A DNA stretch of 64,000 bases. Source: Streptomyces catenulae (GTDB lineage: Bacteria; Actinomycetota; Actinomycetes; Streptomycetales; Streptomycetaceae). Within the stretch, counting starts at the first letter, position 1. Each line of letters starts with the position of its first letter. The stretch lies in contig NZ_JODY01000032.1 in assembly GCF_000718015.1 (NCBI RefSeq), forward strand, positions 1 to 64,000, written 5' to 3'. Shown here piece after piece: positions 17,701 through 27,927 of this stretch. Made by a program: the position numbers and the translations under genes. Below the pieces are notes generated by a model, which did no database searches, was not told the DNA's origin, and was given only the letters and a program-made list of their open reading frames with translations.

Positions 17701-18189
17701 TCAGACGCCCTCGGGCACGGTCTTCTTCACCGCGGCGGCGAGATCGGTGAGCGCATTGACCTCGGGGGCGTACTTCCCGGGCACCGTCACCTCCACATAG
17801 GTCTTGCGCAGCACCGTCGTGAAGCGGTAGCCGCCGTCGTGCTTCTCCAGGAACCACGAGACGCCGTTGACGCCCACCGCGTCGGCGGCGGGGTTGTAAT
17901 GTTCACTCCCGGACGTCAACACGCCCGGCTTGGGCACGCCGCAGCGCAGCTGCACGGCGGGGTCGCCCCAGGCGGCCGTGTAATCCGACGCGGGCTCGGT
18001 GCTCCTGCGCGCCAGCCCGTCGACGGTGTCCGGCAGCTCCTTGTGGAGGGCCCGGCAGTGCCGGGCCGCCGCGCCCTCGGGTGCGGGCGGTGTGACCTCG
18101 TCCGCGGAGGAACAGCCCGCCGCGCAGCACAGCACGGCGAGCGACGGCAGGACCGTAAACCAGCGACGAGAGATCACCCGGCCGAGCAT
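17701..18189 (-). CDS. DUF3515 family lipoprotein
   Basis: 162 aa. An N-terminal signal sequence (RRWFTVLPSLAVLCCAAGC) ends in a lipobox-like AAGC, so the mature protein is probably anchored to the outer face of the membrane. The body matches the DUF3515 pattern (CRALHKELPDTVDG, WGDPAVQLRCGV, GVSWFLEKHDGGYRFTTVLR). Convergent with ddlA. Function unknown. Confidence 0.82.
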   Translation of the reverse strand: MLGRVISRRWFTVLPSLAVLCCAAGCSSADEVTPPAPEGAAARHCRALHKELPDTVDGLARRSTEPASDYTAAWGDPAVQLRCGVPKPGVLTSGSEHYNPAADAVGVNGVSWFLEKHDGGYRFTTVLRKTYVEVTVPGKYAPEVNALTDLAAAVKKTVPEGV

Positions 18190-18197
18190 ACGGGGAG

Positions 18198-18431
18198 CTA
18201 GATATGGACGACCGGACAGGTCAGGGTGCGGGTGATCCCCTCGACCCGCTGCACATTGGCGACGACCAGGCGGCCCAGCTCGTCGACGGTGTCCGCCTGC
18301 GCGCGCACCACGACGTCGTACGGGCCGGTCACGTCCTCGGCCGTCAGCACGCCGGGGAGCTGCGCGATCACCTCCGCCACCGCCGAGGCCCGGCCGACCT
18401 CGGTCTGGATCAGGATGTACGCCTGTACCAC
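18198..18431 (-). CDS. Lrp/AsnC ligand-binding (RAM) domain protein without HTH
   Basis: 77 aa from a GTG at 18431. The whole protein is one RAM domain: AYILIQTEVGRASAVAEVIA, GPYDVVVRAQADTVDEL and VQRVEGITRTLTCPVV. No DNA-binding domain is present. Stand-alone RAM proteins of this type bind amino acids and may modulate full-length Lrp proteins. Its stop is 9 bases from the start of the DUF3515 gene and it is divergent from thiL. Confidence 0.88.
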   Translation of the reverse strand: MVQAYILIQTEVGRASAVAEVIAQLPGVLTAEDVTGPYDVVVRAQADTVDELGRLVVANVQRVEGITRTLTCPVVHI

Positions 18432-18589
18432 GGGACCTCCAGGGCGGCTTCGAGGATCATGGGGGAAGAAGGGACGCCACGGTACCGCGTCACCGAGCGG
18501 AGCGGGGAGATCCGCGCGGTGACGCCGTCCGGTGCGGCGCCCAGGCCAGCGGAGTACGGACCGGCCGTACGCAGGAGAAGGGCGACAGC

Positions 18590-19600
18590 ATGAAGGGCAC
18601 CGTGGGCGAGCTGGGGGAATTCGGGTTGATCCGGGAGCTGACCTCCCGCATCACCCCCACCCCGGCGGTACGGATCGGTCCGGGCGACGACGCCGCGGTG
18701 GTCACCGCGCCCGACCGGAGGGTCGTCGCCAGCACCGACGTCCTCCTGGAGGGCCGGCACTTCCGCCGCGACTGGTCCACCGCGTACGACGTCGGACGGA
18801 AGGCCGCGGCCCAGAACCTCGCCGACATCGCCGCCATGGGCGCCGTGCCCACCGCGATCCTCCTCGGCCTCGTGGTGCCCGCGGAACTCCCCGCCACCTG
18901 GCCGACCGAGCTGATGGACGGATTGCGCGATGAGTGCCAGGTGGCCGGTGCCGCGGTGGTCGGCGGGGATGTCGTCCGCGGCGACACCATCACCGTCGCC
19001 ATCACCGCCCTCGGCGATCTGCGCAACGCCGAGCCGGTGACCCGCGGCGGCGCGCAGCCCGGCGACGTCGTCGCGGTGACCGGCTGGTTGGGCTGGTCGG
19101 CCGCCGGGCACGCCGTGCTGACCCGCGGGTTCCGCTCGCCGCGCGCCTTCGTCGAGGCGCACCGCCGCCCCGAACCGCCGTACCACGCGGGCCCGGCGGC
19201 GGCCGGACTGGGCGCCACCGCGATGACGGACGTCTCCGACGGCCTCGTCGCCGACCTCGGGCACATCGCGGAGGCCAGCAACGTCCGTATCGACCTCGCC
19301 TCCACCAAGATCGACATCCCGACGCAGATGTCCGACATCGGCACCGCCGTCGGCGTCGACCCCATGCAGTGGGTGCTCAACGGCGGTGAGGACCACGCGA
19401 TCGTCGCGACGTTCCCGCCCGAGGTGAAGCTGCCCGCCCGCTGGAAGGTCATCGGCGAGGTCCTGCACCCCTCCGCGCTGCCGCAGGTGACGGTGGACGG
19501 GGCGCCTTGGGCGCGCGCCGGATGGGACCACTTCGGGGACAACGGCGACGCCGAATCCCCGCCCCGGGGCGGCTCCGTGGCGCCCGGCGGCGGCCGGTAG
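18590..19600 (+). CDS. thiL: Thiamine-monophosphate kinase
   Basis: 336 aa of the PurM-like family. Motifs include [10 protein letters not shown] (ATP/Mg site, about residue 29-38), [33 protein letters not shown], and [30 protein letters not shown] lies near the C-terminus. It phosphorylates TMP to TPP. The start ATG at 18590 follows GGAGAAGG. The last 25 residues are a Gly/Pro-rich tail. thiD follows 10 bases later. I see no TPP riboswitch upstream. Confidence 0.96.
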   Translation: MKGTVGELGEFGLIRELTSRITPTPAVRIGPGDDAAVVTAPDRRVVASTDVLLEGRHFRRDWSTAYDVGRKAAAQNLADIAAMGAVPTAILLGLVVPAELPATWPTELMDGLRDECQVAGAAVVGGDVVRGDTITVAITALGDLRNAEPVTRGGAQPGDVVAVTGWLGWSAAGHAVLTRGFRSPRAFVEAHRRPEPPYHAGPAAAGLGATAMTDVSDGLVADLGHIAEASNVRIDLASTKIDIPTQMSDIGTAVGVDPMQWVLNGGEDHAIVATFPPEVKLPARWKVIGEVLHPSALPQVTVDGAPWARAGWDHFGDNGDAESPPRGGSVAPGGGR

Positions 19601-19610
19601 ATTCGGCGCC

Positions 19611-20414
19611 GTGCAGACCCCACCACGCGTCCTGACCGTCGCCGGCTCCGACTCCGGCGGCGGCGCGGGCATCCAGGCGGACCTCAAGACGATGCTGGCG
19701 CTCGGTACCCACGGCATGAGCGTGCTCACCGCCGTCACCGCGCAGAACTCCCGCGGCGTCCAGGGCGCCTGGGAGCTGCCCGCCGAGGCGGTACGGGCGC
19801 AGTTCCGCAGCGTCGTCGACGACATCGGCGTCCAGGCGGTGAAGACCGGGATGCTCTCCTCGCCGGAGCTGGTGGAGAGTGTCGCGGCGCTCCTCGCGGA
19901 GCTGACCGTGCCCGTCGTCGTCGACCCCGTGGGCGTCTCCAAGCACGGGGACGCGCTGCTCGCCGCGACCGCCCTCGACGCGGTCCGCACCAAGCTGCTG
20001 CCGACCGCCACCGTCGCCACCCCCAACCTCGACGAGGTGGCGCAGCTGACCGGCGTCCGCGCCACGGACGAGAGGGGGATGCGCCGCGCCGCCGACGCCG
20101 TCCTCGCCTTCGGCCCGCGCTGGGCGCTCATCAAGGGCGGCCATCTGCCCGCCGCCGCCGACGCCGTCGATCTGCTCACCGACGGCACCGAGGAGCACTG
20201 GCTGCGCGCCCCGCGCCACGACAACCGGCACACCCACGGCACCGGTTGTACCCTTGCCTCCGCCGTCGCCGCCCGCCTCGCCCACGGCGACACCGTCCCG
20301 CGGGCCGTCACCGCCGCGAAGGAGTACGTCACGGGCGCCCTCGCGGCGGGCTTCCGGCTGGGCGGCGGCATCGGGCCGGTGGACCACGGCTGGCGGTGGC
20401 GCGGGGGAGCGTGA
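19611..20414 (+). CDS. thiD: Hydroxymethylpyrimidine/phosphomethylpyrimidine kinase
   Basis: 267 aa ribokinase-like enzyme. [20 protein letters not shown] at the N-terminus binds the pyrimidine, [16 protein letters not shown] and [12 protein letters not shown] follow, and the anion-hole motif is [16 protein letters not shown]. It supplies HMP-PP for thiamine. GTG start; operon with thiL. Confidence 0.95.
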   Translation: MQTPPRVLTVAGSDSGGGAGIQADLKTMLALGTHGMSVLTAVTAQNSRGVQGAWELPAEAVRAQFRSVVDDIGVQAVKTGMLSSPELVESVAALLAELTVPVVVDPVGVSKHGDALLAATALDAVRTKLLPTATVATPNLDEVAQLTGVRATDERGMRRAADAVLAFGPRWALIKGGHLPAAADAVDLLTDGTEEHWLRAPRHDNRHTHGTGCTLASAVAARLAHGDTVPRAVTAAKEYVTGALAAGFRLGGGIGPVDHGWRWRGGA

Positions 20415-20425
20415 GGGGCGCCCCG

Positions 20426-21580
20426 TCACCCCCGCTCCAGCACCTCCCGCACCAGAGTCCCCACCTGTTCCGTCTCGGTGAGGAAGCCGTCGTGCCCGGC
20501 GGGTGAGTCGAGGACGCGGGGCCGGTCGGCGCCCGGGAGCAGCGCGGCCAACTCCGCCTGCTGGGCGGGCGGGTAGAGCCGGTCGGAGCTGACGCCCGCC
20601 ACCACCGCGGGCATCCGGGCCCGCGCCAGCGCCGCCGCCGCGCCGCCCCGTCCGCGCCCCACGTCGTGCGCGTTCATCGCCTCGACGAGCGTGACGTAGC
20701 TGCCCGCGTCGAACCGGCGCACCAACTTGCCCGCGTGGTGGTCGAGGTACGACTCCACCGCGTACCGCCCGCCGCGCCACGGGTCCTCGCCGGGCTGCGC
20801 CCGCCGCCCGAACCGGTCCGCCAGCTCCGGCTCGCTGCGGTAGGTGAGATGGGCGATCCGCCGGGCGATGCCCAGTCCGCGGTGCGGCCCCGCACCGTCC
20901 GGGGCGTCGTGGTACCGCCCCGCGCGCCAGCCCGGATCGGCCCGCACCGCCGCCGTCTGCACCGCGCCCCACGCGATCTGCTCCGCCGACGCCGCCGCCC
21001 CGCACGCCAGCACCAGCAGCGCCCCGGTCCGCTCCGGCAGCCCCGCCGCCCACTCCAGGGCCCGCATCCCGCCCATCGAGCCGCCGATCACCGCCGCCCA
21101 CCGCGCGATGCCCAGCGCATCGGCCAGCCGCGCCTCGGCCGCCACCTGGTCCCGCGGCGTGATCAGCGGGAAGTCCGGCCCCCACCGCCCCGTGCCGCCG
21201 GGACGGGGCGACGCCGGACCCGTACTGCCCTGGCAGCCGCCCAGCACATTGGGTGCCACCACGTACCACCGCCGGGTGTCCAGCGGCGCCCCCGGCCCGA
21301 CCAGCGCGTCCCACCAGCCCGCCGTGGGATGCCCGGGCCCCGCCGGGCCCGCCGCATGGCTGTCGCCGGTCAGCGCGTGCAGCACCAGCACCGCGTTCGA
21401 GGCGTCCGGGGCGAGCGTGCCCCATGTCTCGTACGCGAGCCGCACGCCGGGCAGCGCGCCGCCGGACTCCAGCGGCAGCGCGCCGGGCGGTGCCACCCAC
21501 CGGCGGCGGCCCGGCGGATCGCCCTCCCGCCAGGCTCCGGAGGCCGGCGGGAGGGCGGGGCCCGACGTTCCGGTGCTCAG
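20426..21580 (-). CDS. metX: Homoserine O-acetyltransferase, probable CTG start
   Basis: About 384 aa if read from the CTG at 21580, or 356 aa from the GTG at 21496. Alpha/beta-hydrolase fold: HALTGDSHAAGPAGPGHPT, NVLGGCQGSTGP, the nucleophile elbow IGGSMGGMRALEWA, DRLYPPAQQAEL and the catalytic His in GHDGFLTETEQVG. The residues before the GTG (ASGAWREGDPPGRRRW) look like the family N-terminus, and the frame has no ATG, GTG or TTG between them and the metY stop. A CTG that overlaps the metY TGA (CTGA) would give the expected length and coupling. It acetylates homoserine for methionine synthesis by direct sulfhydrylation. Confidence 0.85.
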   Translation of the reverse strand: MSTGTSGPALPPASGAWREGDPPGRRRWVAPPGALPLESGGALPGVRLAYETWGTLAPDASNAVLVLHALTGDSHAAGPAGPGHPTAGWWDALVGPGAPLDTRRWYVVAPNVLGGCQGSTGPASPRPGGTGRWGPDFPLITPRDQVAAEARLADALGIARWAAVIGGSMGGMRALEWAAGLPERTGALLVLACGAAASAEQIAWGAVQTAAVRADPGWRAGRYHDAPDGAGPHRGLGIARRIAHLTYRSEPELADRFGRRAQPGEDPWRGGRYAVESYLDHHAGKLVRRFDAGSYVTLVEAMNAHDVGRGRGGAAAALARARMPAVVAGVSSDRLYPPAQQAELAALLPGADRPRVLDSPAGHDGFLTETEQVGTLVREVLERG

Positions 21581-22950
21581 GACGCCGCCTTCGCGGCCCG
21601 GAACCCCGCCTCCAGATCGGCCCGCAGATCCTCCAGACCCTCCAGCCCCACGGAGAGCCGCACCAGGCCAGGACCCGCGCCGGTCGCCGCCAACTCCGCC
21701 GCGCCGAGCTGACTGTGGGTGGTGGACGCCGGGTGGATGATCAGGCTCCGTACGTCACCGATGTTGGCGAGGTGGCTGAAGAGCTGCACCGCGTCGACGA
21801 ACTTCCGGCCCGCCTCGACGCCGTCGCGCAGCTCGAACGAGAGCACCGCGCCCGCCCCGTGCGGCAGGTACGTCCGCCCCGCCCCGTACCAGCGGTTGGA
21901 GGGCAGCCCCGGGTAGTGCACCGCCGCCACCTCGTCGCGCCGCTCCAGCCACTCGGCGAGCGCCTGCGCGTTCGCGGTGTGCCGCTCCAGGCGGAGGCTG
22001 AGCGTCTCGATGCCCTGGAGCAGCAGGAACGCGGAGTGCGGCGCGATGGCCGGGCCGATGTCGCGCAGCAGCTGCACCCGCAGCTTCACGGCGAACGCGC
22101 CCGGGCCGAGGTCCGGCCAGTAGCGCAGCCCGTGGTAGCTCGGGTCGGGGGTGTGGAAGGCGGCGAACCGCTCGGCGTGCGCCCCGAAGTCGAAGGTGCC
22201 CGCGTCGACCACCACCCCGCCCAGCGTGGTGCCGTGCCCGCCGAGGAACTTCGTCGCCGAGTGCACCACCACGTCCGCACCGTGCTCGATCGGCCGCAGC
22301 AGGTACGGCGTGGGCACCGTGTTGTCCACGACCAGCGGCACGCCCGCCCCGTGCGCCGCGTCCGCGACCGCCCGGATGTCGAGGACGTTGCCCCGCGGAT
22401 TGCCCAGCGTCTCCGCGAAGAACGCCTTCGTCGTGGGGCGCACGGCCGCCCGCCAGGCGCCGATGTCGTCCGGATCGTCGACGAACGACACCTCCACACC
22501 CAGCCGCGGCAGGGTGTGCCGGAACAGGTTGTACGTCCCGCCGTACAGCGAGGACGAGGCCACGATGTGGTCCCCGGCGCCCGCCAGCGTCAGCAGCGCC
22601 AGCGTCTCGGCGGCCTGCCCGGAGGCGAGCGCGACGGCCGCGACACCACCCTCCAGCGCGGCGACCCGCTGCTCCAGGGCGTCCTGGGTGGGGTTGTGGA
22701 TACGGGTGTAGATGTTGCCGGGCTCGGCGAGCGAGAAGAGGTCCGCGGCGTGCCGGGTGTCCCGGAAGGCGAAGGACGTCGTCTGGTAGATCGGCACCGC
22801 CCGCGCCCCGGTGGTGGGGTCGGGGGCCGCACCCGCGTGGATCTGCCGGGTCTCGAAGGACCACGCGGCGGACGGGTCCGCCGCCCCGGCGGGGTCGTCG
22901 GCGGGGCGGGCTGCGGTGACGGGGGCAGCGGGGTCGACGGGGTGGCTCAT
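21577..22950 (-). CDS. metY: O-acetylhomoserine sulfhydrylase
   Basis: 457 aa PLP enzyme of the Cys/Met-metabolism family. [20 protein letters not shown] at the N-terminus, [26 protein letters not shown] and the PLP lysine in [13 protein letters not shown]. It makes homocysteine from O-acetylhomoserine and sulfide. The ATG at 22950 is used; the frame continues upstream to 23196 without coding character. metX follows with a 4-base overlap. Confidence 0.95.
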   Translation of the reverse strand: MSHPVDPAAPVTAARPADDPAGAADPSAAWSFETRQIHAGAAPDPTTGARAVPIYQTTSFAFRDTRHAADLFSLAEPGNIYTRIHNPTQDALEQRVAALEGGVAAVALASGQAAETLALLTLAGAGDHIVASSSLYGGTYNLFRHTLPRLGVEVSFVDDPDDIGAWRAAVRPTTKAFFAETLGNPRGNVLDIRAVADAAHGAGVPLVVDNTVPTPYLLRPIEHGADVVVHSATKFLGGHGTTLGGVVVDAGTFDFGAHAERFAAFHTPDPSYHGLRYWPDLGPGAFAVKLRVQLLRDIGPAIAPHSAFLLLQGIETLSLRLERHTANAQALAEWLERRDEVAAVHYPGLPSNRWYGAGRTYLPHGAGAVLSFELRDGVEAGRKFVDAVQLFSHLANIGDVRSLIIHPASTTHSQLGAAELAATGAGPGLVRLSVGLEGLEDLRADLEAGFRAAKAAS

Positions 22951-23242
22951 GAACGGTCCTCGCACAGTGGGTGACGGACGGACCCGGCAGGGGAGTGCCG
23001 CGTCCGGGACCCGGACACTAGGGGCGGCGAGGAACGCCCCGGAAGCGGTACCGGCACCCGGCCACGGAACCGCAACGACGGCGCAACGAGCGGCGTCCGC
23101 CCGTAACACACGGCAACACGGGGCCCATACGCGGCAACAGTGCGCGCCGTGCGCGGAACGGGTCGCGGCCCACCGTCCGCGGCACCCGGCCCGCACCGTG
23201 CGTCAGCTCCACACGGCGCCGCCCCGGCCCCGTGCGACCACG
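22951..23242. other. Upstream region of metY
   Basis: About 290 bases between the rpmB terminator and metY without a supported gene. It should hold the metY promoter. I looked for a SAM riboswitch of the known types and could not identify the conserved core, so control by another means, for example an NdgR-like regulator, is possible. Confidence 0.45.
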
Positions 23243-23247
23243 ACGAA

Positions 23248-23277
23248 AAGCCGGCCCACCTTTCGGTGGACCGGCTT
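23248..23277 (-). terminator. Terminator of rpmB
   Basis: Read on the minus strand, AAGCCGGTCCACC pairs with GGTGGGCCGGCTT around a GAAA loop (one G-U pair) and is followed by TTC, 41 bases after the rpmB stop. Confidence 0.85.
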
Positions 23278-23317
23278 CGCGTCAAGCAACCGGCTTGGCT
23301 GCGCTACGGCTAAGACG

Positions 23318-23503
23318 TCAGCGCGAGACCTTGCCGGCCTTGATGCACGAGGTGCAGACGTTGAGCCGCTTCGGCGTACGCTCGACCACTGCACGGACCG
23401 TCTGGATGTTGGGGTTCCAACGACGGTTGGTACGGCGGTGCGAGTGCGAGACACTCTTGCCGAAGCCCGGCCCCTTGCCGCAGACGTCGCAGTTGGCAGC
23501 CAC
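23318..23503 (-). CDS. rpmB: 50S ribosomal protein L28, zinc-ribbon form
   Basis: 61 aa. [20 protein letters not shown] carries the first CxxC pair and [11 protein letters not shown] the second, so this is the zinc-binding (C+) form. Streptomycetes often hold a second, cysteine-free L28 under Zur control elsewhere. It is divergent from the DAK2-domain gene, an arrangement shared with many Gram-positive bacteria. Confidence 0.97.
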   Translation of the reverse strand: MAANCDVCGKGPGFGKSVSHSHRRTNRRWNPNIQTVRAVVERTPKRLNVCTSCIKAGKVSR

Positions 23504-23733
23504 GGGTCACTCCAAAGACTTCAGATGCACTTACGGTGAATCCTGACGGGCCGAGTGCATTGACCGACCGGCGTCGCCAGGAGAGAAAGGCCCGATTCGC
23601 ACCGGGCAACCGGAGCAGCATACAACGGCCGCGTCCGTAGAACGAAACTACCATGCGTCCTCCGGGCCCCGCCCCGGCCTCCCGGTGTGACCGCGGCTAC
23701 TGTGCGGTCATCCCGCGCATCCAGGAGGACGCT

Positions 23734-25437
23734 GTGCCGCACCCGCTCGACGCCGCCGCGATCCGCACCTGGTGCGGGCTGGCGCTGGAGGCGCTGGGCC
23801 GGGAACGCGCCCGGATCGACGCGATCAACGTCTATCCCGTGGCCGACGGCGACACCGGCACCAACCTCTACCTCACCCTCGAATCCGCCGCCCGCGCGGT
23901 CGAGGCGGCCTTCGACGGCCACGCCTCCGCGGGCACCGCACCCTGCCTCGCGGACGCCGCCGGGGCGATGGCGCACGGCGCCCTCATAGGGGCGCGCGGC
24001 AACTCCGGCACCATCCTCGCCCAGCTGCTGCGCGGGATGACCGAGATCCTGGCCGCCCCGCAGGCCCCCGCCACCGGCCCGGACGCCACCGGCGAGCTGC
24101 CCGGCGGCTGCCCGCCCGCCACCCTCGGACGGGCGCTGCACCGCGCCGCGGCCGCCGCCCGGGAGGCCGTCGCGCACCCCGTGGAGGGCACCGTGCTGAC
24201 GGTCGCCGCCTGCGCCGCCGACGCCGCGCAGAGCGCCGCGGCCACCGCACCGCACACCGCGGCCGTGGCGCGCGCCGCCCACGACGGCGCCCGCGCCGCG
24301 CTCCGCGCCACCCCGGAACAGCTCGCCGCCCTGGGCCGCGCCGGGGTCGTGGACGCCGGGGGCTGCGGCCTGGTCGCCCTGCTGGGGGCGCTCGCCGACG
24401 CGCTGTCCGGCGAGGTCACCGCCGTCCCCGTCGTGGTACGGGCCGACGCCCCGCTCCCGGAGGCGGCGGGCCCCGAGGCCGTCACCGGGGCCACGCCGGA
24501 GAGCTGCCCGCCCGGGGCGGCGACCGGCCCGGCGTTCGAGGTGATCTACCTCCTGGAGGCCACCGACACCGCCGTGGCGCGGCTGCGCACCCGGCTCGAC
24601 GGGCTCGGCGACTCCCTCGTCGTGGTCGGCGGCGACGGCCTCTGGCACGTCCATGTCCACGTCGACGACGCGGGCGCCGCCGTCGAGGCGGGCATCGAGG
24701 CGGGCCGCCCGTACCGGATCCGCATCACCCACTTCGACGGTGCCGCGCACACCGGGCGGCCGGTGCCGGAACCGGCCGCCCGGGGCGTCGTCGCCGTCGT
24801 CCCCGGGGAGGGCCTCGCCGCGCTCTGCGAGGAGGCGGGCGCGACCACGGTCCGTGTGCGCCCCGGGGAGCCGCCCGCCTCCGGGGAACTGGTCCAGGCG
24901 ATCCGGCAGGCCCACGCCCACGAGGTGCTGCTGCTGCCGAACGACCCCGAGCTGCACCACACCGCCGCCGCGGCGGCCGAGGCGGCGCGTACCGAGGGCG
25001 TCCGGGTCGCGCTCATCCCCACCCGCGCCGCCGTCCAGGGCCTCGCGGCGCTCGCCGTGCACGAGCCCGACCGCAGCTTCGACGAGGACGCCGTCGCCAT
25101 GACCTCGGCCGCCGGGGCCACCCGCTACGCCGAACTCGCCGTCGCCGAACGGCAGGCGTGGACGATGGCGGGCATCTGCCAGCAGGGCGACGTCCTCGGG
25201 CTGATCGACGGCGACGTCGTGGTCATCGGCGGCGACCTGACGGAGACCGCCCTCACCGTCCTCGACCGGATGCTCTCGGCCGGTGGCGAACTCGTCACCC
25301 TGGTCCGCGGCGCCTGCGCCCCCGACGGCCTCGCCGACCGGCTGGAGGCCCATGTCCGCGAACGCTTCCTCGCCGTCGACACCGTCGTGTACGAGGGCGG
25401 CCGCCATGCGGCGCCGCTCCTGATCGGCGTCGAGTAG
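23734..25437 (+). CDS. DAK2-domain protein, FakA-like fatty acid kinase
   Basis: 567 aa from the GTG at 23734, which follows AGGAGG. The N-terminal DhaL/DAK2 domain has the nucleotide and Mg2+ motif NVYPVADGDTGTNLYLTLE and the block HGALIGARGNSGTILAQLLRG; a C-terminal FakA-type region follows (VVGGDGLWHVHVHVDDAG, LLLPNDPELHHTA). In Firmicutes FakA phosphorylates fatty acids carried by FakB (DegV) proteins and lies between rpmB and recG, as here. Whether the actinobacterial protein has this role is inference. No DegV gene is in the window. Confidence 0.85.
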   Translation: MPHPLDAAAIRTWCGLALEALGRERARIDAINVYPVADGDTGTNLYLTLESAARAVEAAFDGHASAGTAPCLADAAGAMAHGALIGARGNSGTILAQLLRGMTEILAAPQAPATGPDATGELPGGCPPATLGRALHRAAAAAREAVAHPVEGTVLTVAACAADAAQSAAATAPHTAAVARAAHDGARAALRATPEQLAALGRAGVVDAGGCGLVALLGALADALSGEVTAVPVVVRADAPLPEAAGPEAVTGATPESCPPGAATGPAFEVIYLLEATDTAVARLRTRLDGLGDSLVVVGGDGLWHVHVHVDDAGAAVEAGIEAGRPYRIRITHFDGAAHTGRPVPEPAARGVVAVVPGEGLAALCEEAGATTVRVRPGEPPASGELVQAIRQAHAHEVLLLPNDPELHHTAAAAAEAARTEGVRVALIPTRAAVQGLAALAVHEPDRSFDEDAVAMTSAAGATRYAELAVAERQAWTMAGICQQGDVLGLIDGDVVVIGGDLTETALTVLDRMLSAGGELVTLVRGACAPDGLADRLEAHVRERFLAVDTVVYEGGRHAAPLLIGVE

Positions 25438-25444
25438 CGGGAGC

Positions 25445-25507
25445 CACGGGGCGCCGCGCACGGGGCCCCGCGCCCCGTCCGCCACGGGCCCCGCGCCCCG
25501 CGGGAGG
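25445..25507. repeat. GC-rich repeat cluster between the DAK2 gene and recG
   Basis: Several interleaved copies of CACGGGGC and GCGCCCCG words (for example CACGGGGCGCCGCGCACGGG and CACGGGCCCCGCGCCCCG) fill the gap. Related words recur in other intergenic regions of the window. Confidence 0.5.
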
Positions 25508-25512
25508 CCCCG

Positions 25513-27765
25513 TTGTCGGTGGCATGGTGTGCAATGGGTTCCGTGGCCGCGCTCGACGAACCTCTGAAGAAGACCCTCGGTGGCACCACCGCGAAGGTGC
25601 TCGCCGACCACCTCGGCCTGCACACGGTCGGGGATCTCCTCCACCACTACCCGCGCCGGTACGCCGAGCGCGGTGAGCTGACCCGCCTCGCCGACCTCCC
25701 GCTCGACGAACACGTCACCGTCGTCGCGCAGGTCGCCGACGCCCGCGTCCTGCGCTTCAACGGCGGCCGCGGCCAGCGCCTGGAGGTCACCCTCACCGAC
25801 GGCGGCGGCCGCCTCCAACTGGTCTTCTTCGGCAAGGGCATCCACAAGCCGCAGAAGGACCTGGTGCCCGGCCGCCGCGCGATGTTCGCTGGCAAGGTCT
25901 CCGTCTTCAACCGCAAGCTCCAGCTCGCCCACCCCGAATACGCCCTCCTCGACCAGGAGTCCGGCAGCGAGGCGGTCGACGCGTTCGCCGGTGCGCTGAT
26001 GCCGATCTACCCGGCCTGCCAGCAGATGGCGTCCTGGAAGCTCGCCAAGGCCGTCGACGCCGTGCTGCCGCACGCCCGGGACGCCGTCGACCCGCTGCCG
26101 GAGGCGCTGCGCTCCGGCCGGGGGCTGGTGGAGCTGCCCGACGCCCTGGAGAAGATCCACCGCCCGCGCACCAAGGCCGACATCGCCGACGCCCGCGCCC
26201 GGCTGAAGTGGGACGAGGCGTTCGTCCTCCAGGTGGCGCTGGCCCGCCGCCGCTTCGCCGAGACCCAACTCCCCGCCGTGCCCCGGCCGTCGACCGAGGG
26301 CGGCATCCTCGACGCGTTCGACGCCGGGCTGCCGTTCACCCTCACCGAGGGCCAGCGCAAGGTCAGCGAGGAGATCTTCACCGACCTCGCCACCGACCAC
26401 CCCATGCACCGCCTCCTCCAGGGCGAGGTCGGCTCCGGCAAGACGATGGTGGCGCTGCGCGCCATGCTCACCGTCGTCGACGGCGGGGGACAGGCGGCGA
26501 TGCTCGCCCCCACAGAGGTCCTCGCCCAGCAGCACCACCGCTCCATCACGGAGATGATGGGGGAGCTGGCCGAGGGCGGGATGTTGGGCGGGGCCGAGCA
26601 CGGCACCAAGGTCGTGCTGCTCACCGGCTCCATGGGCGCCGCCGCCCGCCGCCAGGCGCTCCTCGACCTCGTCACCGGCGAGGCGGGCATCGTCATCGGC
26701 ACCCACGCCCTGATCGAGGACAAGGTCCACTTCCACGACCTCGGGCTGGTCGTCGTCGACGAACAGCACCGCTTCGGCGTGGAGCAGCGCGACGCGCTGC
26801 GCGGCAAGGGCCACTCCGGGGGCGAGAAGCGCACCCCGCACCTCCTGGTGATGACCGCCACCCCCATCCCGCGCACCGTCGCCATGACCGTCTTCGGCGA
26901 CCTGGAGACCTCCGTCCTCGACCAGCTCCCCGCCGGACGCTCACCCATCGCCACCCATGTCGTCCCCGCCAAGGACAAGCCGCACTTCCTCGCCCGCGCC
27001 TGGGAGCGGGTCCGCGAGGAGGTCGCCGCGGGCCACCAGGGCTACGTCGTCTGCCCCAGGATCGGTGACGAGGAGGACGCCCCCGGCACGGCCAAGGGCC
27101 GCAAGGGCGGCGACGAGGACGGCCCGTCGCCGGAGGACACCGAGGAGAAGCGGCCGCCGCTCGCCGTGGTCGACCTCGTCCGGCAGCTCACCGCCGGGCC
27201 GCTGGCCGGGCTGCGGGTGGCCGCGCTGCACGGCCGGATGGCGCCCGAGGACAAGGACGCCGTCATGCGCCGCTTCGCCGCCGGTGAGCTGGACGTCCTG
27301 GTCGCCACCACCGTCATCGAGGTCGGCGTCAACGTCCCCAACGCCACCGCCATGGTGATCATGGACGCCGACCGCTTCGGCGTCTCCCAGCTCCACCAGC
27401 TGCGCGGCCGGGTCGGCCGTGGCTCCGCCCCCGGGCTCTGCCTGCTGGTCAGCGAGATGCCCGAGGCCAGCCCCGCCCGCGCCCGCCTCGCCGCCGTCGC
27501 CGCCACCCTCGACGGCTTCGAGCTCTCCCGTATCGACCTCGAACAGCGCCGCGAGGGCGACGTCCTCGGCCAGGCCCAGTCCGGCGTCCGCTCCTCGCTG
27601 CGGATGCTCGCCGTCATCGAGGACGAGGAGGTCATCGCCGCCGCCCGCGAGGAGGCCACCGCCGTCGTCACCGCCGACCCGGCCCTCGACGCCTACCCCG
27701 AACTGCGCACCGCCCTGGCGGCCCTGCTGGACGACGAGCGCGAGGAGTACCTGGACAAGGGGTGA
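25513..27765 (+). CDS. recG: ATP-dependent DNA helicase RecG
   Basis: About 750 aa. An N-terminal wedge domain is followed by the helicase core: Walker A GEVGSGKTMVALRAM, the DEQHR variant of the DEAD box in VVDEQHRFGVEQR, TATPIPRT, and motif VI QLRGRVGRG. It remodels stalled replication forks and recombination intermediates. Start uncertain: GGGAGG at 25502-25507 suits the TTG at 25513 or GTG at 25519, while the homologous sequence begins near the GTG at 25543 (VAALDEPL). The acidic insert EDAPGTAKGRKGGDEDG lies between the two RecA-like domains. Confidence 0.95.
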   Translation: MSVAWCAMGSVAALDEPLKKTLGGTTAKVLADHLGLHTVGDLLHHYPRRYAERGELTRLADLPLDEHVTVVAQVADARVLRFNGGRGQRLEVTLTDGGGRLQLVFFGKGIHKPQKDLVPGRRAMFAGKVSVFNRKLQLAHPEYALLDQESGSEAVDAFAGALMPIYPACQQMASWKLAKAVDAVLPHARDAVDPLPEALRSGRGLVELPDALEKIHRPRTKADIADARARLKWDEAFVLQVALARRRFAETQLPAVPRPSTEGGILDAFDAGLPFTLTEGQRKVSEEIFTDLATDHPMHRLLQGEVGSGKTMVALRAMLTVVDGGGQAAMLAPTEVLAQQHHRSITEMMGELAEGGMLGGAEHGTKVVLLTGSMGAAARRQALLDLVTGEAGIVIGTHALIEDKVHFHDLGLVVVDEQHRFGVEQRDALRGKGHSGGEKRTPHLLVMTATPIPRTVAMTVFGDLETSVLDQLPAGRSPIATHVVPAKDKPHFLARAWERVREEVAAGHQGYVVCPRIGDEEDAPGTAKGRKGGDEDGPSPEDTEEKRPPLAVVDLVRQLTAGPLAGLRVAALHGRMAPEDKDAVMRRFAAGELDVLVATTVIEVGVNVPNATAMVIMDADRFGVSQLHQLRGRVGRGSAPGLCLLVSEMPEASPARARLAAVAATLDGFELSRIDLEQRREGDVLGQAQSGVRSSLRMLAVIEDEEVIAAAREEATAVVTADPALDAYPELRTALAALLDDEREEYLDKG

Positions 27766-27927
27766 CGCCCGGCCCGGCCGACGCGCCCCACGTGAGAAGC
27801 CTCACCCGCCCCGCCCGCCCCGTCGGCCACCGTGCGCCGCCCCGCACCCGGCCGGAATATCGTGGAGGCCGCGGCGCCGCCCCCGGCCGCCGTCCCCACC
27901 GACCCCGCACCACGTAAGGACGGGCCC

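Noticed and set aside
22951..23242. Possible SAM riboswitch before metY
   Set aside because: I could not find the conserved core of known SAM riboswitch types; a covariance-model search would decide.
23521..26841. 1100-codon minus-strand frame across the DAK2 gene and recG
   Set aside because: Antisense shadow of two well-supported genes.
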